Assembly: GCF_018205975.1 (NCBI RefSeq)
Contig: NZ_CP073577.1
Location: 2,108,001 to 2,172,000, forward strand
Source: Erythrobacter sp. JK5
GTDB taxonomy: Bacteria > Pseudomonadota > Alphaproteobacteria > Sphingomonadales > Sphingomonadaceae
Direction of reading: 5' to 3'
DNA length: 64,000 bases
Shown here one piece after another: positions 21,799 through 33,394 of the stretch (positions are counted from its first letter, which is position 1; each line of letters opens with the position of its first letter). The translations under genes were made by a program, and so were the position numbers. The notes beneath the pieces were generated by a model. It ran no database searches and was not told where the DNA came from. It was given only the letters and a program-made list of their open reading frames with translations.

Positions 21799-21843
21799 TT
21801 GCAATAAGGTGCAAAAATGCAACAATAGACGCTGCAATGCAGC
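21799..21843. promoter_or_regulatory. Cluster of TTGCA/TGCAA half-sites upstream of the TonB receptor
   Basis: TTGCA at 21799, TGCAA at 21810 and 21818, and the near-perfect palindrome GCTGCA-A-TGCAGC at 21831-21843 lie about 90-135 bp upstream of the receptor start. The same half-sites recur upstream of the neighbouring receptor/monooxygenase pair (23960-24007). A shared regulator is suggested but not shown. Confidence 0.4.
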
Positions 21844-21907
21844 ATCGCTGCGCAACTGCAGCATTTGGCCTAATTTTGTTGCGCGGCGCATCTGGCGGGT
21901 GCCGCGA

Positions 21908-23932
21908 TCACCAGCCGTAGCGCAGACCGAACCACACCGTACGCGGTGCCCCCAGATCGATCGACCCACCCGAATTGCGGGTCACGATCGCCTCGTCGAA
22001 CAGGTTCTCCCCGCGCAACACCAGGCTCAGGCGGTCGACCAGCGGAGCCTCGGCGAACAAATCGAGCGTAGTTGCCGCAGGCAGTCGATCGGTTTGCTGG
22101 TCGTCTTCGAACTGAGCGCCGACATGGCGCAGGGTTGCGGCCACCCGCCAACCTTGCGCGGATAACCAGGCAAGCGTAGCCGAGCCGGCGATGCGGGGCG
22201 TTTGCGGCGGGCGGTTGCCGTCGAGCGCCACCGAAGCCCCCTCTCCCGCGATGGTCGCGTCGGTATAGGCAAGCGAGGCATCCAGGCTGAAATCGCCGAC
22301 CACCGCCGCCAGCGCAGCCTCGATCCCCTGCGCCTCGATCGCGGGCAGGTTCTGGCGTTCGCGCAGATTCGGCGCGATGGTCACGTTGGCGATCGCGTTT
22401 TCGACTTCGTTATCGAACGCCGTCAGCGACACCACCAGGGCATCGATCGGCTGCCAGTCGAACCCGATCTCGAACCCTTCGAGCCGTTCATTCACGAGTG
22501 CGGCATTGGCTTGGGTGACGACCGGGAACACCACGAAGGGCCGGTACAGCTCGTTGAGGGTCGGCAGGCGCAGCCCGGTATAGGCGGCAGCCCGCAGTTC
22601 GAGCCGCCGGGTCGCGTAGAACAGGGCGCCCGCGCGCCAGCCGAGCGTCCAGTCCGAACGGTCGGGCGCGAGCGTTTCGCCGATCAGCGATCCGTCGGCA
22701 TCGAGCGCGCGAAAGAACCCGTCCTCGATCCGCGTGTGATCCGCGCGCAACCCGCCCGTCAGCAGCAGCGGCCCGATCTGCCAGTCGTCCTCGACAAACA
22801 CGCCGAGATTGCTGGTGCTGCCTCCCGCCCGACGGCGCTCGCGCAGAGCTCCGGTAAAGGCGCTGTAGGCTTCTTCCTGCAATTCGCCGTCGGATCGGCG
22901 ATAATCGACGCCAAGCCGGACGTTATGCGCCTCGGCCAGAGGGGGACGGATCTCGATCTTCCCGCCCAGCCCGGTCGAGGGCGTGTTGCGCTGGTCGAGG
23001 ACGCGGGTGAAGCGGGTCGAGCTGATCACCACGTTGGAAAAATTGCGCGCCTGGACATAGGCCAGCGCATCGAACTGCCAGTCTCCCCGACCGACCAGCC
23101 GCAGGCTGGCATCCTGCCCTTCGCTGGTGGAATCCGCCCCGTCGAAACGCAGCGTCCGGGAATCGTCGAATACGCGGCCGCTCGCCTGCAATTCAACATC
23201 GGGCGCGAGCGGGGCCACTGCGCGCAGGCCGAGGGTCCAGCTGTCGAACGCGGCGCGGGCGGTGGCGGGCACGCGCTGGCCGGGCGGGGTGGTGAGGAAG
23301 CCCTGGCCCCGGTCCCAGCGCCCGCTGACGACCGCGAATCCGGAACCCAGCTTCTGCGCCACCGCAACGCTCGCTTCGGTCTCCTCGCGATCGTTCGCGA
23401 GCAGGCTCGCCGAAACCGGGCCCAGCGTCGCTGGCCCTGCGCTTTCGAGCTCGATCGTGCCGGCCAGTGCGCCGGCCCCGAACGGTCCGGACCCGCCGCC
23501 GCGGGTCACCCGTATGCCCGAAAGCAGCTCCGGCGCGATCGAAGAGAGTGGTATGTAGCCAAAGAACGGATCGCCGATCGGCACCCCGTCGAGCGTGACC
23601 AGCGCGCGGCTTGTCGCATTGCCGCCGAGCGCGCGCAGCGTCACACCCTGCGCACTGGGATTGGCCGAGCGGCTGTCCGAGCGGCGGAATTGCTGAAAGC
23701 CCGCGACGTTCTGGAGCACGTCCTCGATCCGGCCCGAGCCGCTCGAGATGATGGCTTCGCGGTCGATTTCGGTGACCGAATAGGCCCCGGTCGACAGCGC
23801 CTGTTCCAGCCCGTCGCCGGTAACGATAATCTCGTCCGCCAAATCATCGCCAGATGTGCCGTCTTGCGCAATCAGCGGAGCGGACGCACAAAGGAGAACG
23901 ACAGGCGCGGCGAAGCGGAACTTGGTATTCAT
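21908..23932 (-). CDS. TonB-dependent receptor (BtuB/siderophore-type)
   Basis: A 674-residue outer-membrane receptor. It has a signal peptide (about 1-22), TonB-box-like ADEIIVTGDG, a plug domain with VLQNVAGFQQF, VTLRALGGN and GAGALAGTIEL, then a barrel with the family motif GLRLPTLNELYRPF and a terminal aromatic residue (LRYGW). Length and plug layout are closest to smaller siderophore or cobalamin-type receptors. It is divergent from the monooxygenase gene with a 115-bp shared control region full of dyad symmetry. The substrate is not deducible. Confidence 0.9.
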   Translation of the reverse strand: MNTKFRFAAPVVLLCASAPLIAQDGTSGDDLADEIIVTGDGLEQALSTGAYSVTEIDREAIISSGSGRIEDVLQNVAGFQQFRRSDSRSANPSAQGVTLRALGGNATSRALVTLDGVPIGDPFFGYIPLSSIAPELLSGIRVTRGGGSGPFGAGALAGTIELESAGPATLGPVSASLLANDREETEASVAVAQKLGSGFAVVSGRWDRGQGFLTTPPGQRVPATARAAFDSWTLGLRAVAPLAPDVELQASGRVFDDSRTLRFDGADSTSEGQDASLRLVGRGDWQFDALAYVQARNFSNVVISSTRFTRVLDQRNTPSTGLGGKIEIRPPLAEAHNVRLGVDYRRSDGELQEEAYSAFTGALRERRRAGGSTSNLGVFVEDDWQIGPLLLTGGLRADHTRIEDGFFRALDADGSLIGETLAPDRSDWTLGWRAGALFYATRRLELRAAAYTGLRLPTLNELYRPFVVFPVVTQANAALVNERLEGFEIGFDWQPIDALVVSLTAFDNEVENAIANVTIAPNLRERQNLPAIEAQGIEAALAAVVGDFSLDASLAYTDATIAGEGASVALDGNRPPQTPRIAGSATLAWLSAQGWRVAATLRHVGAQFEDDQQTDRLPAATTLDLFAEAPLVDRLSLVLRGENLFDEAIVTRNSGGSIDLGAPRTVWFGLRYGW

Positions 23933-23959
23933 GGCCGCGGCGCCTAGCCGATTGGGCAG

Positions 23960-24007
23960 TTGCAGTCAGTTGCAAAATGCAATCATGACTCGCATTTGTG
24001 CAATGCG
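23960..24007. promoter_or_regulatory. TTGCA/TGCAA and CGCATT/AATGCG palindromes in divergent region
   Basis: TTGCA at 23960, TTGCA-AAA-TGCAA at 23970-23982, and CGCATT-N5-AATGCG at 23991-24007 lie immediately upstream of the receptor start (23932). They share half-sites with the region before the other receptor. Confidence 0.4.
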
Positions 24008-24011
24008 TGTG

Positions 24012-24027
24012 CTTACATTGATGTAAG
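24012..24027. promoter_or_regulatory. Perfect 7-2-7 palindrome upstream of the monooxygenase (operator candidate)
   Basis: CTTACAT-TG-ATGTAAG is a perfect inverted repeat 20 bp before the monooxygenase ATG. Size and spacing fit a TetR-type operator. No regulator gene is adjacent. Confidence 0.5.
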
Positions 24028-24047
24028 TAGGGAAGAGAGAGGCCCCG

Positions 24048-25556
24048 ATGCTAGCGACACCCCCCGATTTTGATGTCCTCATTGTAGGCGCCGGCATTTC
24101 CGGCATCGGCATGGCCGCGCATATGAAGATGAAGGCGCCGCATCATTCCTTCGCGGTCGTCGAACGGCGCGACAATATCGGCGGCACCTGGGACCTGTTC
24201 CGCTATCCCGGCATCCGCTCCGACAGCGACATGCACACGCTCGGGTTCGATTTCGAACCGTGGAAGCACGAAAAGGCGATCGCCGACGGGCCGTCGATCC
24301 TCGAATATCTCGACCGCATCGCCGATGAACGCGGCATCCGCGAGCATATCCGTTTCGGCCACAAGGTGATCTCGGCCGATTTTCGCGAGGACGAAGCGCG
24401 CTGGCATGTCGAGCTGGAGCGCGATGACGGCTCGCGCACGCAGCTGACTGCGAACTTCCTGTATCTCGGCTCGGGCTATTACGATTACGACGACCCCTAC
24501 GATGCCGGGTTCGACTTCTCCGAGTTCGACGGCGAGGTGGTCCACCCGCAATTCTGGCCGCAGGACATGGATTACACCGGCAAGACAGTGGTGGTGATCG
24601 GCTCCGGCGCGACCGCCGTCACGATCGTTCCGGCAATGGCCGACAAGGTCGACAAAATCACCATGCTCCAGCGCACGCCGACCTGGATGATCTCGCGACC
24701 GGCGAAGGATGGACTGGCGAACCTCCTGCGCAAGATCCTGCCCGAAACCTGGGCCTATGCGATCACCCGTTTCAAGAACATCCGGATGCAGGATTTCACC
24801 TTCAAGGTGGCGCGCGAAAAGCCGGAAAAGGCCAAGGAGAGCCTCTACAAGGGCCTCGAGAAGGCGCTCGGCCCCGATTACGACAAGGCCGATTTCACCC
24901 CGCCCTACAATCCGTGGGAACAGCGGCTGTGCCTGGTTCCGGACTCCGATTTCTTCGAGGCGATGAACTCGGGCAAGGCCGATGTGGTCACTGGCCATAT
25001 CGACCGGTTCGAAGCGAACGGCGTGCGGCTCAAGTCGGGCGAGCTGCTCGAAGCCGACATCATCGTTACCGCGACGGGCCTGAAGATGTGCGTCGCGGGT
25101 AAGATCGCCGTCAGCCTGAACGGCGAGCCGGTGAACTTCCACGAGCGGTTCTATTACAAGGGCTGCATGTTCTCGAACCTGCCGAACTTCGCGGTGGTGT
25201 TCGGCTATCTCAATGCCAGCTGGACGCTGCGGGCGGACATCAATTCGGATTACATCTGCCGGGTGCTCAACCACATGCGCGCGACCGGCACCGACCTCGC
25301 GACACCGGTGCTGACGCCGGAAATGGAAGCCGGGATTGAGGAAGACGACATCTACGATTTCTCGTCCGGCTATATCCAGCGCGCCAAGGCCATCCAGCCG
25401 CGCAACTCGGTAAGCTTTCCGTGGCGGCTCAATCAGGAATACGTGGTCGATCGCAAGCTGATGAAGGAGGACCCGGTCGATGACGGGTTGCTGACCTTCG
25501 CCAGAGCCGGAGCCAATGCACGCGGTGCCGATGAACAGCTGGAAGCGGCTGAGTAA
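24048..25556 (+). CDS. Flavin-containing Baeyer-Villiger-type monooxygenase (EthA-like)
   Basis: FAD- and NADPH-dependent oxygenase of 502 residues. The FAD Rossmann motif is GAGISG (residues 14-19). The BVMO fingerprint FxGxxxHxxxWP is present as FDGEVVHPQFWP at about residues 160-172. A second nucleotide-binding loop reads IGSGATA. The segment GGTWDLFRYPGIRSDSD is typical of EthA-like enzymes that oxidise ketones or thioamides. ATG at 24048 follows a GGGAAGAGAGAGG purine run. It is divergent from a TonB receptor and flanked by a second, suggesting uptake and oxidation of the same kind of substrate. Confidence 0.9.
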   Translation: MLATPPDFDVLIVGAGISGIGMAAHMKMKAPHHSFAVVERRDNIGGTWDLFRYPGIRSDSDMHTLGFDFEPWKHEKAIADGPSILEYLDRIADERGIREHIRFGHKVISADFREDEARWHVELERDDGSRTQLTANFLYLGSGYYDYDDPYDAGFDFSEFDGEVVHPQFWPQDMDYTGKTVVVIGSGATAVTIVPAMADKVDKITMLQRTPTWMISRPAKDGLANLLRKILPETWAYAITRFKNIRMQDFTFKVAREKPEKAKESLYKGLEKALGPDYDKADFTPPYNPWEQRLCLVPDSDFFEAMNSGKADVVTGHIDRFEANGVRLKSGELLEADIIVTATGLKMCVAGKIAVSLNGEPVNFHERFYYKGCMFSNLPNFAVVFGYLNASWTLRADINSDYICRVLNHMRATGTDLATPVLTPEMEAGIEEDDIYDFSSGYIQRAKAIQPRNSVSFPWRLNQEYVVDRKLMKEDPVDDGLLTFARAGANARGADEQLEAAE

Positions 25557-25564
25557 GCGACAGC

Positions 25565-25655
25565 TCGTCATTGCGAGGAGCCGAAGGCGACGCGGCAATC
25601 CAGAGCCGTTGTGCGATCCGCTCTTGATTGCTTCGCCTTCGGCTCGCAATGACGA
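25565..25655. repeat. REP/MITE-like imperfect inverted repeat (91 bp)
   Basis: The ends are perfect 13-bp inverted copies (TCGTCATTGCGAG and CTCGCAATGACGA). The arms continue as imperfect complements containing GCCGAAGGCGA and GCAATC, so the whole element can fold into one long hairpin. The GTCATTGCGAG-type core resembles dispersed intergenic repeats I know from many proteobacterial genomes. Confidence 0.75.
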
Positions 25656-25695
25656 ACCTCTTTTCGTCGCGGCGCACTTCCCCTAACCCCACTCC

Positions 25696-26457
25696 ATGAC
25701 CTCTCCCGACAAGATCTGGACAGCCGGCCTCGTGGTGATCGGCGACGAAATCCTCTCCGGCCGGACTCACGACAAGAACATCGCGCAGGTCGCCAGCTGG
25801 CTGCAGGTGCAGGGCATTCGCCTCGCCGAGGTGCGCGTGGTGCCCGATGTGCAACAGCGCATCGTCGAAGCGGTCAATGCCCTGCGCGCAGCCAACGACT
25901 ATCTCTTCACCACCGGCGGGATCGGCCCGACGCATGACGACATCACCGTCGACGCGGTGGCCGAGGCGCTTGGCGTGCCGGTCGTCATCCATCCCGAAGC
26001 ACGCGCGCTGCTCGAACGCTATTACGCCGACAAGGGCGGGCTAAACGAAGGCCGGCTGCGCATGGCGCGGGTTCCCGACGGCTCGGATCTGATCCCCAAC
26101 CGCATGTCGGGCGCGCCAGGAATCCGGCGCGGCAACGTGGTGCTGATGGCCGGGGTCCCGCACATCTGCGCCGGGATGCTCGATGCGCTGACCGGCAAGC
26201 TGGAAGGCGGAGCGCCGCTGATTTCCGAAACGATCGGCTGCTGGATTCCCGAAAGCGAGGTCGCGCACCTGCTGCGCGAAGTCGAGGAAGCGCACGAGAA
26301 TTGCCAGATCGGCTCGTATCCGTTCTTCCGCGAAGGCAAAGTCGGGGCGAACTTCGTGATCCGGTCGACAAACCGGAACGTGTTGCAAAGCGCGGTCGAC
26401 AGCCTGTGCGACGGGCTGGCCACCAGCGGCTTCGATTTCACGCCGGGCGGGATCTAG
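25696..26457 (+). CDS. Molybdopterin-binding / CinA N-terminal domain protein
   Basis: A 253-residue single-domain protein of the MoaB/CinA (MoCF_biosynth) family. It shows GLVVIGDEILSG near the N-terminus and TTGGIGPTHDD at about residues 74-84, the nucleotide/pterin-binding motifs. The nicotinamide-nucleotide amidase domain of full-length CinA is absent. Stand-alone versions like this are common in alphaproteobacteria. They are usually annotated as competence/damage-inducible protein A or molybdopterin-binding protein, and direct activity is rarely tested. The gene lies just after the 91-bp repeat, with DUF2339 following 21 bp downstream. Confidence 0.85.
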   Translation: MTSPDKIWTAGLVVIGDEILSGRTHDKNIAQVASWLQVQGIRLAEVRVVPDVQQRIVEAVNALRAANDYLFTTGGIGPTHDDITVDAVAEALGVPVVIHPEARALLERYYADKGGLNEGRLRMARVPDGSDLIPNRMSGAPGIRRGNVVLMAGVPHICAGMLDALTGKLEGGAPLISETIGCWIPESEVAHLLREVEEAHENCQIGSYPFFREGKVGANFVIRSTNRNVLQSAVDSLCDGLATSGFDFTPGGI

Positions 26458-26478
26458 GACAGGCAGCGGGGGGACGTC

Positions 26479-29523
<3,045 letters not shown>

Positions 29524-29550
29524 CCCTTCTTTGCTAGGCTCGCGGGCGCA

Positions 29551-30528
29551 ATGACATGCGTCTACATCACCATCGACACCGAGTATTCTTCGGGGTTAGT
29601 CGACGGGCTCGGCCCGGCAGACCGGGCGGAAAACTACGCCCGTTCGATCGCCTGCATCACGCCCGAGGGGCCGGCCGGGATCACCCACAAGCTCAAGGTG
29701 CTCGAGGAATTCGGCCAGAAGGCTGTGTTCTTCGTCGATCCGATGCCGGCGCTGATCTGGGGCGTGGCGTCGATCGAGGATATCGTCGCGCCGATCCTGG
29801 AGGCCGGACAGGACGTGCAGTTGCACTGCCACACCGAATGGCTCGCCATCGCGGGCGCGGCCAACCCGCTGGCCTCGGGGCGAACCGGGCAGAACCTGTT
29901 CGAGTTTCCGTTTGATGAGCAATGCGCGCTGCTTGCCTACGGCCGCGACGTGCTGGTGGCGGCAGGCGCGCCCGCTCCGATCGCCTTTCGCGCGGGCAAT
30001 TACGGCGCGAACGACGATACCCTGCGGGCGCTGGCGGAGATCGGCCTGCGTTACGATTCCAGCCACTGCCCGGCCCTGCCCGAAGGCGCGAGCCGCATCA
30101 GCCTGGGCGAGGAGGACCGCGACCCGGTGCGACTGCACGGCGTGATCGAAGTGCCGGTCGGCAGCATCGGAACGCTCGGCGGCGGACAGCGCCATGCCCA
30201 GATCACCGCGCTGACGCTTGCGGAAATGAAGGCCGCGATCCGCCACGCGCGCGACACCGGGCATCCGTGCTTCACGCTGGTCAGCCATTCGTTCGAGCTC
30301 ATCAACCGCCGCAAGCTGGCGGTGAACAAGATCGTGCGCCGTCGCTTCACCGGCCTGTGCCATGCTTTGCGCGACATGAGGCGCGTGAAAACCGGCACGT
30401 ACCGCGACGACCCGCCCGTTCTGGCCGAAGGGGATGCTCCCAGCGAGCCCCTGCCCGCCAGCCCGGTACGCACCAGTATGCGGCTGGCCGAACAGCTGGT
30501 CTCGAACACGCTCTACGGCGCGCTCTAG
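29551..30528 (+). CDS. Polysaccharide deacetylase family protein
   Basis: A 325-residue NodB-fold protein. The catalytic Asp region is IDTEY (Asp9). The metal-binding His pair is LHCHTEW (His92, His94). FRAGNYGAND and a late LVSHSFEL match the arginine and histidine motifs of the family. There is no signal peptide, so it acts in the cytosol or on a membrane-attached intermediate. The acetyltransferase-like gene starts 9 bp after its stop. The pair resembles deacetylase/FemAB-like genes associated with exopolysaccharide loci, although no glycosyltransferases are next to it. Confidence 0.85.
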   Translation: MTCVYITIDTEYSSGLVDGLGPADRAENYARSIACITPEGPAGITHKLKVLEEFGQKAVFFVDPMPALIWGVASIEDIVAPILEAGQDVQLHCHTEWLAIAGAANPLASGRTGQNLFEFPFDEQCALLAYGRDVLVAAGAPAPIAFRAGNYGANDDTLRALAEIGLRYDSSHCPALPEGASRISLGEEDRDPVRLHGVIEVPVGSIGTLGGGQRHAQITALTLAEMKAAIRHARDTGHPCFTLVSHSFELINRRKLAVNKIVRRRFTGLCHALRDMRRVKTGTYRDDPPVLAEGDAPSEPLPASPVRTSMRLAEQLVSNTLYGAL

Positions 30529-30537
30529 GGTCGGGCG

Positions 30538-31443
30538 ATGCGCAAGGCGACCTCCGTTTCGATCGACTTTACCGTGGGTTCGCGGAGGCTGTTCGCCGTG
30601 CAGCGGCAGCTCGCGTCGTGGTCGTTTGCACTCGAGGACGTGCTGGCCGATGGTGCGCCGGCAATTTCGCCGGAGCCGGGACCGGACGGCCTGCGGGTCC
30701 TGTCGGCTCCGACCGCGTCGATCCCGGATATCATTCGCCAGTATCCCGACCATCTGATCGGTGGGCGGCAGGATTACCGACGGCACTATATCGACATGGC
30801 GGGCTCGTACGACGATTACCTCGCGGGGTTCTCCGGCAAGACGCGATCGACGCTGCGGCGCAAGCAACGCAAGTTGATGGGCGAGGGCTGCCGGATCACC
30901 GAGCACCGCACCCCGGCGGAAATCGAGCGCTTTCTCGAGGCCGCACATCCGCTTTCGGCGAAGACCTATCAGGCGCGGCTGCTCGATGCCGGGCTGCCGG
31001 ACACGCCGGCGGCGCGCGCTGCGATGCTCGAAGCTGCCGGGAACGACCGGATGCGCGCTTTTCTCCTGCACGGGCCGGATGATCCAATCGCGTACCTGTC
31101 GCTGCCGGTGTCGGGGCGGACACTGGTCTATGCGCATCTCGGCTACCATCCGGAATGGGCGCGACTGTCACCCGGCACGGTGTTGCAGATGGAAGCTCTG
31201 GGGCGTCTTTTCGCCGAACAGAGGTTCGCCTTTTTCGATTTCACCGAAGGCGAAGGTGCGCACAAGACGATGTTCGGGACCGACAGCGTGCCCTGCTCGA
31301 GCTTCGTTCTGCTCGAACCGACTATCGCCAACCGCGCCCTGCTCGGCGCGCGCAAGGCGTTCGACAGCCTGATCGCCAGGACCAGAGGCGTGGCGCAGCG
31401 TTCGGGTGCGCTGGGGCGGGTGAGGAGCCTGTTGCGGGCCTGA
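30538..31443 (+). CDS. GNAT/FemAB-like (BioF2-type) acyltransferase
   Basis: This 301-residue protein contains the motif SGKTRSTLRRKQRKL typical of the FemAB-like GNAT group. A C-terminal acceptor-binding half ends in FAFFDFTEGEGAHKTMFGT, a sequence style shared with polysaccharide-linked acetyltransferases. It follows the deacetylase by 9 bp and most likely modifies the same glycan or lipid intermediate (inferred). The last 40 residues are Arg-rich. Confidence 0.75.
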   Translation: MRKATSVSIDFTVGSRRLFAVQRQLASWSFALEDVLADGAPAISPEPGPDGLRVLSAPTASIPDIIRQYPDHLIGGRQDYRRHYIDMAGSYDDYLAGFSGKTRSTLRRKQRKLMGEGCRITEHRTPAEIERFLEAAHPLSAKTYQARLLDAGLPDTPAARAAMLEAAGNDRMRAFLLHGPDDPIAYLSLPVSGRTLVYAHLGYHPEWARLSPGTVLQMEALGRLFAEQRFAFFDFTEGEGAHKTMFGTDSVPCSSFVLLEPTIANRALLGARKAFDSLIARTRGVAQRSGALGRVRSLLRA

Positions 31444-31482
31444 TGAGCGGGATCGAGGCTAAGTCTCGAGGTCGAAAACCGC

Positions 31483-31731
31483 TTATGCGTCGAGTGTGGA
31501 ACGCGGCTCGCCTGCGCTCTGTTCGCGGTACGGTTCGCGCAACCTGCGCAGCTTGACCCGCTGCCCTGCGCGGTGGCGCTCGGCATTCCTGGCGGCGCGC
31601 CCCATCCACACGAACAGCACGAAGCTCAATAGGACGAGGATGGCGAGCAGGATCGTGCGCGTGACATCCAGAAAACCGTATCCCACCGGAACGGTAACCG
31701 CTTCGAGCGCGATTAGCGTTCTCACATTCAT
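31483..31731 (-). CDS. Small single-pass membrane protein, unknown function
   Basis: An 82-residue protein. The start at 31731 is preferred over an upstream in-frame ATG at 31764 because AAGGAG lies eight bases before it. Residues about 18-45 form a hydrophobic helix ([21 protein letters not shown]). A basic cytoplasmic tail follows (RRLREPYRE). No family is recognised. It stands alone between the acetyltransferase (convergent) and the rplA terminator. Confidence 0.6.
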   Translation of the reverse strand: MNVRTLIALEAVTVPVGYGFLDVTRTILLAILVLLSFVLFVWMGRAARNAERHRAGQRVKLRRLREPYREQSAGEPRSTLDA

Positions 31732-31841
31732 CGATACAACTCCTTTGCCAATTGCAATGCGCAAATCGGCAAAGGTTTCCGGTGTGTTTCAATCTGCTGC
31801 CGCGATCCGTCGCGCGCCCGGTGCGTCCGGACGGAAACGCA

Positions 31842-31871
31842 AAGGGCCGCGAGCTTGCGCGCGCGGCCCTT
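31842..31871 (-). terminator. Terminator of the rplK-rplA operon
   Basis: AAGGGCCGCG and CGCGGCCCTT form a perfect 10-bp stem 28 bp after the rplA stop. On the minus strand the hairpin is followed by a modest T-rich run (TTTGCGTTT). Confidence 0.75.
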
Positions 31872-31898
31872 CAGGAATTCGGTCGGTGAAAGAAAAGC

Positions 31899-32591
31899 TT
31901 ACGCGCCTTCCACCTCGGACAGGTCGACCTTCAGGCCCGGGCCCATCGTAGTAGTCAGCGAGATCTTCTTGACGTACTTGCCCTTGGCACCCGTCGGCTT
32001 GGCTTTCACCACCGCCTCGGTCAGCGCCTTGAAGTTCGCTTTCAGGTCTTCGTCCTTGAACGACAGCTTGCCGATGCCGGTGTGGATGATGCCCATCTTC
32101 TCGACGCGGAATTCGACCTGGCCGCCCTTGGCGTCCTTGACGGCCTGCTCCACGTTCGGGGTGACGGTGCCGAGCTTCGGGTTCGGCATCAGGCCCTTGG
32201 GACCCAGCACCTTGCCGAGACGGCCGACCACGCCCATCATGTCGGGCGTCGCGATCACGCGGTCGTAATCGAGATTGCCGTTCTGCATGTCTTCCATCAG
32301 GTCTTCGGCGCCGACCTTGTCGGCCCCGGCGGCGGTCGCCTTGTCGGCGTTGTCGCCGCGCGCGAAGACCGCGACCTTCACGTCCTTGCCGGTGCCGCTC
32401 GGCAGCGAGACCATGCCGCGGACCATCTGGTCGGCGTGGCGCGGATCGACGCCGAGGTTCATCGCGACTTCGACCGTCTCGTCGAACTTCGCCTTGTGCT
32501 CGCGCAGGGTCGAGATCGCTTCGTCGACGCTGTAGAGCTTTTCGTTATCGAGGCCGGCGAGGACCTTCTGCTTCTTCGTCTGCTTTGCCAT
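31899..32591 (-). CDS. rplA: 50S ribosomal protein L1
   Basis: Component of the L1 stalk of the 50S subunit and translational repressor of its own operon in bacteria. At 230 residues it has standard length. The L1 signature region appears as [15 protein letters not shown] near residue 130, and the N-terminus [14 protein letters not shown] is typical of alphaproteobacteria. It follows rplK by 4 bp. The usual upstream partners secE-nusG lie 3.6 kb away because two other genes intervene. Confidence 0.97.
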   Translation of the reverse strand: MAKQTKKQKVLAGLDNEKLYSVDEAISTLREHKAKFDETVEVAMNLGVDPRHADQMVRGMVSLPSGTGKDVKVAVFARGDNADKATAAGADKVGAEDLMEDMQNGNLDYDRVIATPDMMGVVGRLGKVLGPKGLMPNPKLGTVTPNVEQAVKDAKGGQVEFRVEKMGIIHTGIGKLSFKDEDLKANFKALTEAVVKAKPTGAKGKYVKKISLTTTMGPGLKVDLSEVEGA

Positions 32592-32595
32592 CGGA

Positions 32596-33027
32596 TCAGC
32601 CCTCCACCACTTCGAGGCCCATCGAACGGGCGGAGCCTTCGATGATGCGGGTCGCCATTTCGATGTCGTTGGCGTTGAGATCGGCCATCTTGGTCTGCGC
32701 GATCTCGGCCAGCTGCGAACGCTTGATCGTTCCGGCGACTTCCTTGCCCGGCTCCTTAGAGCCCGACTTGAGCTTCGCGGCCTTCTTGATCAGGAAGCTC
32801 GCCGGCGGCGACTTCGTGGTGAAGGTGAACGACCGGTCGGCATAGACCGTGATCGTGGTCGGGATCGGGGCGTTCTTTTCAAGGTCCTGCGTCGCGGCGT
32901 TGAACGCCTTGCAGAATTCCATGATGTTGACGCCGCGCTGACCGAGCGCGGGGCCGATCGGCGGGCTCGGGTTGGCGGTGCCGGCGGGCACCTGGAGCTT
33001 GATGTAGCCCTCAATCTTCTTGGCCAT
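32596..33027 (-). CDS. rplK: 50S ribosomal protein L11
   Basis: A 143-residue L11 that binds 23S rRNA at the GTPase-associated centre. The N-terminal [21 protein letters not shown] and the C-terminal [22 protein letters not shown] motifs are intact. ATG at 33027 follows AAAGGAGG. It heads the rplK-rplA operon. The promoter must lie in the 367-bp gap upstream, since nusG is not adjacent. Confidence 0.97.
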   Translation of the reverse strand: MAKKIEGYIKLQVPAGTANPSPPIGPALGQRGVNIMEFCKAFNAATQDLEKNAPIPTTITVYADRSFTFTTKSPPASFLIKKAAKLKSGSKEPGKEVAGTIKRSQLAEIAQTKMADLNANDIEMATRIIEGSARSMGLEVVEG

Positions 33028-33394
33028 AACTGGCCTCCTTTCTCACTGTCCCCCGGATCAGGGTCCGGGGTCATGTTAAGCGGTCGAGCAGCCCGTTCTC
33101 ACGAACCTCCCGCGTGGAGTTCCCGTCGATGTGATGGGAGCGGCGCAGATAGGCGCGAAGCCAACGGAAATCAACCGAAAGGTGATTCGGTTGCGCAACG
33201 GGCGAAGAGGGCGATTCGCCAGCACGAATTGCGACCGTTTTTCCAAGGGATTCGGTCCTCCGGCTCCCGAGCCGGCACGATCATCCGGAGTAGAATTGCG
33301 CGCGGCGTCATGCTCGTCGGTTTCGAGAAGCCCCTTCAATTGTTAAGTATTCCAGACTATTGCTCTCGCCAAAGACAAACCAAGGGGGCAATCC
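33028..33394. other. Divergent promoter region rplK / PspA gene, with a palindrome
   Basis: No gene is seen. Close to rplK lies CCCCGGA-N6-TCCGGGG (33051-33070), a REP-like element that recurs in related forms elsewhere in the window. The half nearer the PspA gene is more AT-rich and ends with AAGGGGG, the ribosome site for GTG at 33395. Confidence 0.5.
33051..33070. repeat. REP-like palindrome (CCCCGGA/TCCGGGG)
   Basis: A perfect 7-bp inverted repeat with a 6-nt centre. Similar palindromes occur at 37465-37481 and 53916-53933, each just outside a gene, as expected of dispersed intergenic repeats. Confidence 0.55.
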
